This document shows, piece after piece, positions 49,103 to 60,600 of a DNA stretch of 64,000 bases. A program made the position numbers and the translations under genes. Position 1 is the first letter of the stretch. Every line of letters starts with the position of its first letter. Source of the DNA: Gymnorhina tibicen (Eukaryota > Chordata > Aves > Passeriformes > Artamidae); contig VXAZ01008167.1 in NCBI GenBank assembly GCA_013399875.1, forward strand, positions 2,508,534-2,572,533. The letters are read 5' to 3'. The notes beneath the pieces are model-generated. The model ran no database searches. It was given only the letters and a program-made list of their open reading frames with translations, and was not told the DNA's origin.

Positions 49103-52100
49103 GTAAGGTATCTTTCAGCATCAGCATCATGAAGTGTTGTCTAAGACTCCTTGTTTTCCTTAGGGTGAGGCTAAACCTGGTCTTACTGGTTGGGGTCATG
49201 TTCCCTTTTGTGCCTGGTCTGTATAATGGTGTAAATTGATGGTAGGAGTTGTAAGTCTAACCCTCTTGCTCAAGCTGTAGCTCTTGGAGGACTTTGCTTA
49301 GGACACTGCTGATGTGACTCACAGGACACGGGCCTACTGCAGCTCCCAGACTTGAGAAGGAGATACGTGTGTCGGCCACTTGCGGCTGTTTAGGAAACCA
49401 AAGTGTCTTGATGTGGGTAGAAGTAGTGTTAGAAATGATCCTTGTGGGAAGGATGTTTCTCACTGAAGAAGAACCTTGCAGCCAGGCTGTCCTCTGTGCT
49501 CGAAGGCAATGGAGGGGATAAAGCAAGGGAGTTTATGAAATATCCTGTGCAGACATGTATATACCACCCTGCAGGGGAAACAGCCTAATTACTGCTCTGA
49601 GCTTCCAAGGAACTCTGAGAAGAAAAGCATAAATCTCAACCATCAAGAGACTTCTGTAACTCAGACCAGGTGTCAGGTAGGCTGTTGTACAGCTCCAGCA
49701 CAACATGCCTTACAATCACATTTTTATCCTTGTTCCTCTGCTACTGACGCCCTTTAAGTCTAATATTCTCAGTAGTAAGGAAATTTATTTCCACTGAGCC
49801 AAATCCCATTTGTCTAGGTAGTGAGAATAAATACCAGCTGTAGATCATTTTGGATACTAGGTTTTTAACCCCATCCTGGTCAATACAGAAGTATGATAGA
49901 TCATTGTCTATCACAGCTTCGTAAACACAGAAAATAAAAATGACAAAGTTTAAATGACCTGTGAGATCTGGGATTCTGGCTAAGACCTATCTTACCATTG
50001 ATTAAATCTGGAATCTGATTCATTTAGGACACATGTAACATCAGAATTATACCCTGCTGGTTGATAATAATTCAAAAGCTCTATACTTAATGTAGAATTA
50101 TGGTACCCGTTAGTTTTAAATACCTTAATTATTTTAAAATATCTTCAGAAATTATTCTACCAAGGTAGAGCTCCTCTTTGTTCATGAATATAGATAACTA
50201 CTGAATTATAGGAATTTCTGATCCTGACAAGCTTTGCTAAGTACTCAGCTACTAATTATGAACAGGAATAAAAGGACACCTGCTGAAATAATTATTAAAG
50301 GATGTGGAACTGCAACCTGCCTCTTATCAGATGGATGGAGCCAGTATCCTCCATCATCAAAGAATGAAGTCTTACACATTTTATGACAAATATGCTGTTA
50401 CGTAAATGATTTCATCAGTAGGCATATTAATTTGTGTGAATACTGAACTGCTTGGATTTTAATGCAGAAGGAAAGTAGCAATATAGTTCCATGCTAAATT
50501 AGGTAAATAAAGCACTAGAGTTCCATAGTGCTGGCATAGATCTTATTTACTCACAAATAAATCTGGAACACTTCCACAAAATTCAGTTTGTAGCACAATT
50601 ATATATCAAGTAGGAAACTAGGATTGTACCCTCACTGTCAGTAATGATTCTGTAAATACAGGACAAAATTCCTTCCATGATTTTATCTACCCATTTTTGT
50701 CTAAAAATCTTTTACCTATAAGAGCCTTTTTTAAATGGATGCCTAAAATGTGTATTAGTTTAAGTAGGAAAAAGCCCACAAAGCATGTTGCAAATATCTG
50801 CAGGACAAGTACACCCTAAGCATGAGCTCTGAAAGCTCAGAAAATCCTCCAGATGAGATCCTGGAACGCTGGGGCCATAATCTGTGGAAATACCACTACG
50901 TGTCTTCCCTGTTCAACTCTTGCACCTTTCATGCGTCAGCCGCTGCTGGAGACAAGGTCCGGAAGTGTTGGCTCAGATGTTTTTACGTTCCTATGTAGAA
51001 TCCTAGCACTGTCCTAAGGGCTTGGTGTTAGGCCGAATCTAGATACTACAAGGCTTGTCCTCGTGCCTGAAATGGCTGACAGTGCCTCTCTGGCTGACAG
51101 TTCTGGCAGGACAAAATTGCTTTCTATGCACTTGGCCAGTTGCTATAAAAAGGATGTGCAGCTGTGCCAGTCTTGGCAAGGGACTTCTCCCTCTCCTTGC
51201 CCCAGTAGTTCTGAGGAGTACATCAACTGTGGGCCCTGCATTTACCACGTACGTGCTCCCTTCTGGCTGCTGCAGAGATAAACAAAAGGAAAGTGGGAGC
51301 CAGCCATGCTGCTCCTGCTGCTGGTCTGGGTAGTGCCATGCAGTGTCTTGCCCATGGTCACATTGTAATTCAGAGACAGAAGGTGGCAATCCCAGGGGTG
51401 TTGTTCAGCCACTAACTAAGAGGTGATTTATCTCCTCGCCAGACTGGAGAACAGATATAGAGGAATGTGTGGGGTTGAAGGTCCCTCCCAGGACCTGGGG
51501 GCACAGCTCAATTTCTGATTGGAATCCAATCCTATCCCTGTGCCACCAGGCTACAGCTTCTGTCACTGTAACCATGAGAGAAGACTTGGCAAGGCCTTAT
51601 TTACTCTTTCTCCAAATCAGTTTAACTTTTCAACCTTAAAGCCGCACTCCAAAAGACATTTGCTTTCCTAGATCAGGGGCCATTCTGGCAATTGTACAGA
51701 TACAGTATTTTTACCTGCTGAATTACAAGTGAGGTTTGTAGTAGGGTGAAGAAGATTAGTTGCACTTGTTATTTTCACAATGAACACTTAGGAGCATGTA
51801 TATGTGTAGCCAAGGAGAGGCTCTCCTAACCATGGACTGAGGATGCACTGGATCACATGGCAATTAAGAGCCCGTGGCCTTAGGGAGTCACAAACTACTT
51901 GCAGAATGCCTCACAGACATCTTATCCCATGGGGAAATGTTGCAATCTTCAGTTTTATTGGCTTCTTTAAACCCCAGATTCTTTAAAACTGGATGTTAGC
52001 ATTTCCACACAGCTCTGGGATAACAAGCTCTGAGGCACCATGCAAGTGTTGTGGTCTTTACCCCCACAAGCGCAGCTGCTCATCTTGTTAGCACACCTCC

Positions 52101-54885
52101 TCTCTCCAGTCTTTCCTCTCTGTCCAACAAATTCAGGTTTAAGGGATGGAAGAGCGCTAATGAGGCATTTTACCACCCCAAACAGGGTTGTTCCGTGACA
52201 TCCCCTGCAGAGCCTGGCTCTCCAAACCCGCCTCTCACCCCTTCCCCCAGGGATCATGCAGCAGTCTCAGGCACTCTCAGCTTCACAGGAAAGCTTCTCC
52301 AATTTCTTTGTTATTTTTTCTCTGCCTTTATTTGTGAAAGTGGTGTGCCAAAACACTGTCCCCCTCATTGCCACCCCTTTTCTCTCTGTTCTGTTTCCCA
52401 CTGGGTGTTTTGCTCTGACACATCAAGTAAAGACACAAAACATGAGGTGGGAACATCTGGCCCTGGCTGTAGAGCATTGTCAAGAGGAGAAGTTCCTAGA
52501 CATGAAATCAGCTTTCTCCTCCCTCTTCACGGGACCTTTCTGTGGGATGTTCAGGGCTTCCTGCCGCAGCCCCAAGGGTGGCCAGCAGCCCCCAGCCCGT
52601 GCTTCGCTCTCTCCAACACAGTTACAGTCTGCAAATGTTTAAAGGCAGTTTCTTTTGAGTTAGCCACATGCTTCAAATTGTTATGTGGTTAACCACTGAG
52701 AACAAACCCCCACACAAATACCTAAGGATCAACTTGCTTGAGCCAGGGTGGTAGCAGTAGGAGCAGAACAGGAGAGGAGAGACTTCCTCACTTTGCTTTT
52801 GATGAGAAGAAAATAGAGTTATCTTTTGACTTTCCTAAAGTGCCAGCAGCCGCCTCATCACAGTGCATGCTGGGTGATGCCGTTTGCACATTTGTTTGCT
52901 GATGAAAGGAGCCTTGTTCAGCAGCCATGGCCATGCACACCACAGGCCACATCCTCCGCTGGTGTAAATCAGCTCTCTGGTGAATAGGAACTGAAAATGC
53001 AACCCTCTCTCCCTGTGTGATGTGCAAGTGCCAAGCTGGGGGAAGACTTCTGCGCTTTGACATTGCCCTATCCCATGTCCCTTAACTCTTATAAAAGCTG
53101 AATACTTTTCTGCTGACTCACATAGACAGATGGATTTTGTTAACTCCGGTCAAGATAGACGAAGATGCACTAAAAGCATCACTTGGCAGGGCTGAACTCA
53201 GCTTTGAGGTTCGGGGGAGACTGAGCAAGGAGCTTCACATCTCTCCCTGTTCAGCATGGATGGAGCTTGGCTCCTGGGTGCCACATGGGAGAAGCGATGT
53301 GTGGTCTACGCTGAGCCCTGCTGCTAATCAGTGTCTGAAATAATGACCCATGCTGTCATTCCATCCCCCTTCTTGTGCCCTCTCTGGAGCTCTGCAGCTC
53401 CCCAAAGCCCTAGAAAGAGACTTGGAGCCAACAGCAACAGAAAAAGAAACACCCCAAAACAAGCACAGAACTCAAATCCCCACAGTAATTCCATTGCATC
53501 TGCTTAAATCTTCTTAAGTTACAGAGGATTTTAGTGAAGTAAATTAACTTCCCTTTGCTTGTGTTTCCTTGTATTTTTGAAGACTATGAAATCGTTGAGG
53601 AGCAAATTGTCTTACAAACTCATGGGGACAGTTTCCAAACATGACTGGCAGAGCTGTTCATGTAGTGTACCTGAGAGTGGATCCAAGTGGAGGTAGAGAT
53701 AATTACTTTGCCATGGACCAACTTTAAGATCCATCTTAACTTTATTTTAATTTCTAAAATGGCAGATTAAAGGCTCACAACATGGCTAGGATAGTCTTGA
53801 GGGGGAAGATGCAATCCAAACGTGATCTGCTTTCTCAGGTGTGAAACAAAATTGAATCCTTTGCTTTTTGAGGAAAATTGCATGCAAAGGAAGGGTTAAA
53901 AATTTTTGGATGTGTGGGACATTTTCGGTGAAAGTAGTTTAGTTCCTCTGGTCCATTTATCATCTGAGCAGTGAAACATCCCTGTGCTTATGAAGTTAGC
54001 TCTGCAGGACTCTGTACCTGTCAAAATTGTTTATCCATACTTGCCAACAACAGCAAGAAAAGCAGGACGACTGGCAGTCGTGATGGTCAGTGAGTTGGAC
54101 ACATGGAGTGAGGGCGCATGAGCTGAACCTCCTCACTGACACAGAAAAAGAAAATGAGTGAGGGAAAGAACATTAAAGCATGAAGTATCTAATCTTAAAG
54201 AGCTTAACGGTACAGTTCATTACAAAAAAAGAAGAATTTGCAGAATTTCTTCATGGGCAACTGAATAGGCAGGTCTTGGTGGCCATTTAGTCCTCATGTT
54301 GCTGAAGGTTCAGGAATAAATGCCAGCAGAAGCAGCTGCTGGGGGACATTGGCACGTTAACATTATTGACTGTGGGTAACTGATTGGGAATATTGCACTT
54401 AGATAACTGAAAACTGATCTGATAATCATTTATTAAGGAATTATTAAGGAAATTCTGAGTGCTTAGTATCATTATGTGAAAATATATAAAAAATTCTCAG
54501 TCTAAATCCAACAGAACCTTAATCCTATGTGAGGGCTATTAGGAAAAAAAAAATAACAGGGGGGCGGGCAGAGAATTCAGGTTTATAAAAAGAAACCCTT
54601 ACACAATGAGCTGAAGGTTGTGCTTCTGCACTTCCTGCTCTGGGTGTGAGCAGAAGAGGAAATACCAAAATACCACCAGAAAAATTATTCCCACAGCATT
54701 CCCAACCTGGTTGAAACCAGAAAAGTTCTGACAACCCTGCAAAAAGGGGGTAAAACCCCACAACTGACCCAGTCTCAAGGCTCTTACTCATAGGAAGGCC
54801 AACAAAATTTCCAAAGCTAGGAGATTTGGGTAGACCTAGATGAGTCTTTATATTTCCCCTGACTCCTCATCTTTATTTTCTGCAG

Positions 54886-55032
54886 TTCATGGATCATTGA
54901 TGACATTTGACCCTTCTGCCAGCTTTGAGAGGAGCACATTTCTGCTACAGCCGGTTTGGTCGCATCCATGACCGCAGACATCAAATTGCGTGTTAAGTGT
55001 GAGGCAGGGCACCATGGCCCAGTCGAACTCAG
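54886..55032 (+). ncRNA. Candidate 147-nt exon with a Kozak-context ATG
   Basis: An excellent acceptor (cctcatctttattttctgcag) ends at 54885 and a good donor (ctcag|gtgagg) follows 55032. All three frames are interrupted upstream, but an ATG in strong context (GCACCATGG, ATG at 55014) opens MAQSNS and runs into the donor in phase 1. It could therefore be a 5' exon carrying a start codon. Several CpGs cluster at about 54952-54990, unusual for the surroundings. I do not recognise the protein start and found no downstream exon, so it stays a candidate. Confidence 0.22.
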
Positions 55033-55510
55033 GTGAGGGGTTCCTTGGCCCCCCTTTCATTTTTTGACAGCCAATCCACTACAGTGAGAGTACATCCTAC
55101 ACACACAGCAAGAACTGACCTTTCAATGCATAAGATGCCACCAGTTTCAGTGTTGCCCCATGTTAATGATTAAAACTGAATTCCTGGAGATTCCCAGGCA
55201 GACAAGACTTTAGTTTGGTCTGGCTGCTCTAGCAAACCTTCCACTTATGGCAAAGAAAACCTTGAAGATGAGCAGCAGGATCACATTCAAAGGGTTGTAC
55301 AGATAGCTGGCACACCAGGCAGTTAGTTTAAAACCTCAAATCTCAAAGCTTTGCAAAGAACTTGGAAAATGGCTCTTTCCCTTTATTGGTATAAGAAGGA
55401 AAGTATTCTGTCCTACTAACCCCCCAAAATTTAAATATCAAATACTGCATGTTTGACATGCAGTACTGTACACTAGAATTCAGGACTTGTTCAATAGTCT
55501 AAGGAAAACA

Positions 55511-55548
55511 GTAAAATTACTATAAAAAAATAAAATTACTATAAAAAG
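55511..55548. repeat. Short tandem duplication
   Basis: The unit TAAAATTACTATAAAAA occurs twice in direct succession with a two-base difference in the A run between copies. It looks like slippage or local duplication. Confidence 0.85.
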
Positions 55549-56505
55549 CTGGTTTTCCTATAGATGTTTCCCTACATCTAAGAAATTCCTGAATCAAGTT
55601 TTTCCCCTACAGTTAGAGAATCAAATCCCTGGACTGTGTCCAATGAGTAGCTCAGGAATGTTCAGCACAACCACAGCCTCCAGCCATGGGACAGAACAAA
55701 AGCTGCAACAGTGATGATGCTTTATCTTCCACAACTTACTCCAGCAACACTTCCATGGATGCCAGTAATAAAATCTGCTTCAAAGAGGCCTGAAAAGAAG
55801 ATTTTTTTCATTTCAGATTCTGAGTCACTGATTTTGAGACTGGTCAACTCATTACATTTGTGACGGTGATTTAGCTAAAACCATCTAAGGCTGACAATTT
55901 CATCATGAACTCACATCCAAAAATGAAGCTAAAACCTTAGCTAAGCCCCATGTCTGAATGCAGCTTTCCAGTTCATTCAGAGCAGCACAGCACTCAGCAT
56001 TTTCCCTCCAACAACAGAAAGCCCCTTTCTGGCCTCCCGGAACATTGCTGCGTGGAATACACTGTCACTCCTACTGCAAACTTATTTAAGAGACAATAGA
56101 GCAAATAGTTGGCACACGGATTCTTCTTAAAACTTAAATCTAGATCCACAATAAAATGTAAAAAGCCAAGGAAACATGCAAAGACAATTAGAAAATGCTC
56201 ATTTTTCTTTTGAAATTAATTTTTGCTGAGAGTGAGACATTGCAATTTACAAATGTGGGCCCCATTCTGCAAGTCCTTTCTTACATGAGCTCTTTTTAAA
56301 GTCACTGAGGTTGTTTACCTGAGTAAAAGTTACTTACATGAGAAAGGACTCACAGAATCCGGCCTTATACATTTTGCTACGAAGTTTACCTAGACATTAT
56401 CTGGGCTGTGGAGCAGTGTGTGTATTTTCAGGAACAAAAACTGGACTTCAGTTGTTTTTTTTGGAAAAAGTTCTGACTTCAGCTTCACCCATCTGCTTTT
56501 TGCAG

Positions 56506-56615
56506 TTTGCTCCGCAGCCACATTGAATGGACGGGCTCAGCCTTTGTCCCTGTCTCGGAGCTGCTCGTTACCAGCCACGCTCAGCCCCGACGCGCTGTAA
56601 CTCACCAGGACGTGT
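56506..56615. promoter_or_regulatory. CpG-rich patch outside the main island
   Basis: About nine CpGs within roughly 100 bp (ccgcag, acggg, ctcggag, ctcgtt, cacgc, ccgacgcgc, gacgtg), in a region where CpG is otherwise rare. It could be a distal enhancer or minor promoter, or a remnant of a GC-rich repeat. Evidence is composition only. Confidence 0.25.
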
Positions 56616-56936
56616 GCAGTCTGAATTCCCATTCCAGATTTGGTCCTCAAGCCTAAGGCCATTATTCCATCTCAGACTAAAACATATTCTCTCATAGGCA
56701 GCTGAAAAAGAGCATGTTTCTTCAGGTTTTCTTGCCACAAAATGATAAAATAAAGTGAAATGAAGTAATAATAATAAAAAGGAAATCCAGTGTACGACAA
56801 TCCTCAGAGTTCTGAAGTATAAGACTGTTGATCAGCATCCATAAATGTCCTGACCGGTGAGGAGACACAGGCACTACAACTGGAAAGAGAGCAGGAAGGA
56901 AAACCTACCATGTGAGCAAAGTTAAAAAAAAGAAAA

Positions 56937-56950
56937 GGGGGGGTGGGGGG
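56937..56950. repeat. G-run in a purine tract (G7 T G6)
   Basis: Two long G runs separated by one T sit inside a purine-rich stretch from about 56924 to 56970 (A-rich, then G-rich, then GA repeats). A G-quadruplex is possible by splitting the runs but not certain. Confidence 0.8.
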
Positions 56951-57540
56951 AAGAGAGAGAGAGAAAAAGGTCTGCTCACTGGACAGCACTTGGGCTGATA
57001 GCAGGGATTTCAGGAAATCCAAACACTCAGACAGGAAATCTGAACACTGGATAAACATGCCATAATCTCCACAGATACAGTTAACGTGCAGCGTCCCTGT
57101 TAACCCATTGCCTGCCCATGGCTGAGCCTGAAATCAGATCTGCGATATGAGATGCCTGGAAACACAAGCTGCCCGGGGGGCTCTACAGCCTGAGTCCTCA
57201 GAAGTCTGAGCAGCAGCCCTGCATTCAGCCCTGCCCTCTCCTTTTTTAACTCCATTGATTTCTACACAGTGCTGCTTTAGTGAAAAAGTGCATAATTTTC
57301 CTCCTCTGAGAAGGAGATGCACCCCGAGCCCTGCAGCAACCTGCCTGAACTCCTGCGCGCCACTGACTGTGGATACCTGGTAGTCCTGAGGTAGTTTTAC
57401 CTGGTTCTTTTTCCACTTCTCTTCTGCTGTAACACAAGATTTGTGTGGCTGCCTGTGGGATATTTGCAGAGTCCCAGCGATTATTTACTCCAGGCTGGTG
57501 CAGTGGGGACCCCCTTTGTGCCATTTTGTCAAGGAATCTA

Positions 57541-57616
57541 GTTCCATGGCAGAGGGGCTGGAATTAGATGACCTCTAAGGTCCCTTCCAACCCAAACCAT
57601 CCTATAATTCTGTGAA
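57541..57616 (+). mobile_element. CR1 LINE 3' tail
   Basis: Contains 'gaattagatgacctctaagg' and 'tcccttccaacccaaaccat' followed by 'cctataattctgtg', the CR1 terminus. Only about 75 bp are recognisable; the preceding sequence is not CR1-like. Confidence 0.92.
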
Positions 57617-60600
57617 CTGAGGGACAAACTCTGCAGTCCCTAGCAAAATTAAGATGAAGCCTGTTTGGTTATTTTCAGAATATAGATTTTGCTCTTTGTG
57701 TCTTGTGGTTCACTTGTCATCCTTAAAAATATCACTTTTAGGCTTCTTAATTTATTTCTTTTATATGATCTGCCTTGGTTACACTATTAATGCAAAGCTC
57801 TTAGCTAGTTACAAAAGCAAGGAGGAGCAGTAATACTGCATAGAGCTGACCCCTTGCTCCCATAGATGTAATGAATAAAGTGAGGTTTACATGAGAGTTG
57901 CCAAATTTAAATTCATAGTATTATAAGCACGCACACGCACACACACACAATTAAACTCCTGCATGTTTGCAGAATGGAGACTTCACTGTGTTTTCTGGAA
58001 GAGGACAATTGCAGGCTTCTCTGCTTTCCAGAGGTTATGGACTCCTAAGGCAAGGGCCCACTTCCAAAAATGCTTCCTCTCTCTGAAAACTGACTTTTTG
58101 GGACAGTCCTGCCTAAACATGTTAGAAAGAAAACATCATGACCTTAGATTTTCTGATTCTCCTAAGACTTCATAGAAATAAAAAAATGATAGAAATTAGT
58201 ACTTTGGATTTCACTTGCTGGTGGAAGTAATTAGACACAGAGGTAATATCCACTGACTGGTGCCCTCGCTTAAGGCACTGGCAATTAGCTCATCTGAAAT
58301 GGCCCTAATGTAAGTCCCACATGCAATATTAACCTGTATCATTATACGAAGGTTCCTGCTAGGAACAAAATAGGAGCACTATAGGAAAAGGCTTCCTTCA
58401 GCACCTTCTGCTACTTGCAGTGTGTTTCTGCTTATTATTTCAAAGACAGAAGCTCTGGCAAACCAGCATTCCCTGAAAGTCGCCAGGCTTGGACATCATA
58501 CCTGGGCTATGTAATTAGGTTGTGTTGGCTGCAGGGAGCGTGGCAGCAGAACTGGAGTGGAAAATGGTGGCATCCCTTCCTCAGGAACTCTCCTCTGGTC
58601 TCCAGCCTAATTCTTGATGCAGAAAATATCTTTCAAATTGTGTCCTCATGTTCCCAGTCATTCTCCTACTACTTTTTAGAAAGCATAAGGCTGGTGATGG
58701 AGGTCAGTGCCTGTGAACATGATTGGAGTGGTGGTGGTGCAGCTGGTGGCTGCATCTGTGCAAAGAGCTGGTAGAATAAATACTTGACTTTAGAGGCATG
58801 AAGTCATCTGCCTTGCCTAGCACGTGCTGCGTGAAACAAGGACCAAATGGTTGCTTGATGATGTCAGGAGGGAACTGGTGGAAAAACAGGGAAAAATTAA
58901 AACATGTCGCGGTTGAACTTTTTTTTCTTTTTTTTCTTGTTCCATATGCTTTGCCAGTGAGCGTGAGCTATTTCAGTTATTCACTTTTTTTTTCCATAGA
59001 AGTTCTTCTGTTTTCATGGTATTTTTCACCTTCTCTTTTCTTGTATTTTCCCCTTAGTGCCACTCTTTCCAGTAGCAAAAGGAAAGCAAAAAATAGAGAA
59101 AAGGTATAAAGTGCAGCCTTTTCAGTATAGCTGAAAAAAAACTTTAAATAAAAGAGAGAAAATAGGCGTAAAACTTCAAAATATGCATTTTGACAAAAAA
59201 AAAGCCTTTTAAGATTGAGAGACTTTTCATTTGAAAACATTCAAGCAGCTCTAGAAAAAAAAGGAGCTGGGGGAAGTGGGATATAATTTATTACCACTAA
59301 CATCTGCTGTAAATCAGTTAGAGGTAGGCAAACATTCCCTGCCAGGGCAGAGTTAGGTCAAGGTGAGAGGGGATAAAGCAATAATTAAAAGACCAGTGTC
59401 CTCCAGCTACCTTCAATAGGCTATAAGCAGAAGAGCAAGTGCTTGCTGCAAAACTGGGGTTCTGTCTAGAAAAATTTCAGAGGAGAGGGGAAAAATCATT
59501 TATATTCAATGGAAAACTATCAGTTTATAATACATCTCCAACAATTTCCCTACAGAACCACAAAAAGTATTGTACTTTTATGGTTTTTTAGTCAAAAAAA
59601 TAAGTAGAAAAAAAGTTGTGCTTATTGTGAAAAGTTTAATTTTATGGGAAATTTCTGTTGAAAAACTCTACAGAAAGGTGTTATTATCAGTCTTGGTAAA
59701 ACAGAGAACAGGGACAGCATGGAAGGCAAAATAATAAAGCTGACAATAATAAAGTATACAGAAACACTCCAGCTGAAATGGGGTAGAAAGAAATCTTCAA
59801 ACTCAAGCAAGCAGAGTTATCAAAGCTAAAGAGTAGATAAAGATTCCTGGAAGGGCACAGCAGCTGCAAAAAATCCCCCATCACCTTGGGGAAAAAAAAA
59901 AGCCAGTAGCCTTACTCAGTCCAGATATGAAGACGCTTGCTTTTAAATTGGGAAAAACCATCTGCCACATCCACCACTGATGTACCTGCAGCAGCTGAGC
60001 TTTCTGATCACTTGCTCTATATCCCCAGGATGTAGCTGTGCGTATTCCTAGAGCTGATAACAAAACCGTCACTTCTTCCACAAGGAATTCTATGGCTGCT
60101 GAATTAAGACAAATCAGTTCATTAAAGATTAAAAGGGTTTAGATATGCATGTGAAAGATAAAGCACATGAAATCATTATTGAGATCATGAACAAAATGCT
60201 CAAGAAAGTTATCATCAACCTATGAGGCCCCAAGCTCTGTTATTTTTCATGTTTCAATGACAAGCCCTATCATTATAATAGTTAGGAATTTTTTTTTCAT
60301 TATAGATTTGAAAGAAAGATCAGCTCTTTACTGCCCTACTTATTGGATTTGGAGAAGATTTCAGCAGAATAAATAAAACATTTGGAGAAAGAAATCGCAG
60401 GTCCCAGTTTTGTCATTATCCACCCTTCAGTCACCCAGAGGCTTTACATCCTTTAAAAAAAAGTCTTAATATATTCACATGAAACTAATTTACTTTCTCT
60501 TTTGAGCATGGCCGGCCCTGTGGCTCAGCCATCCCAGACCTCTCTCTCTCTAGCTACCAAAACTGGATGCCAGAGAAACACTGTGACACGCTAAATCAAA

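Larger units (their letters stand above)
46026..57540. other. Intergenic sequence without recognised genes
   Basis: No coding gene is supported. The forward frame 52051-52692 stays open for 213 codons but begins with GTG, is rich in Ser/Pro/Cys and matches no family. Positions 47714-48046 encode a hydrophobic stretch with no recognisable domain. Candidate splice-bounded intervals at 49066-49102 and 54886-55032, a CpG-richer patch at 56506-56615, and a G-run at 56937-56950 are listed separately. The remainder is unassigned. Confidence 0.5.

Noticed and set aside
52051..52692. Longest forward open frame (213 codons)
   Set aside because: It begins with GTG, is Ser/Pro/Cys-rich, matches no family I know, and lacks splice or promoter context. 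One or two open frames of this length are expected by chance in 64 kb read in six frames.
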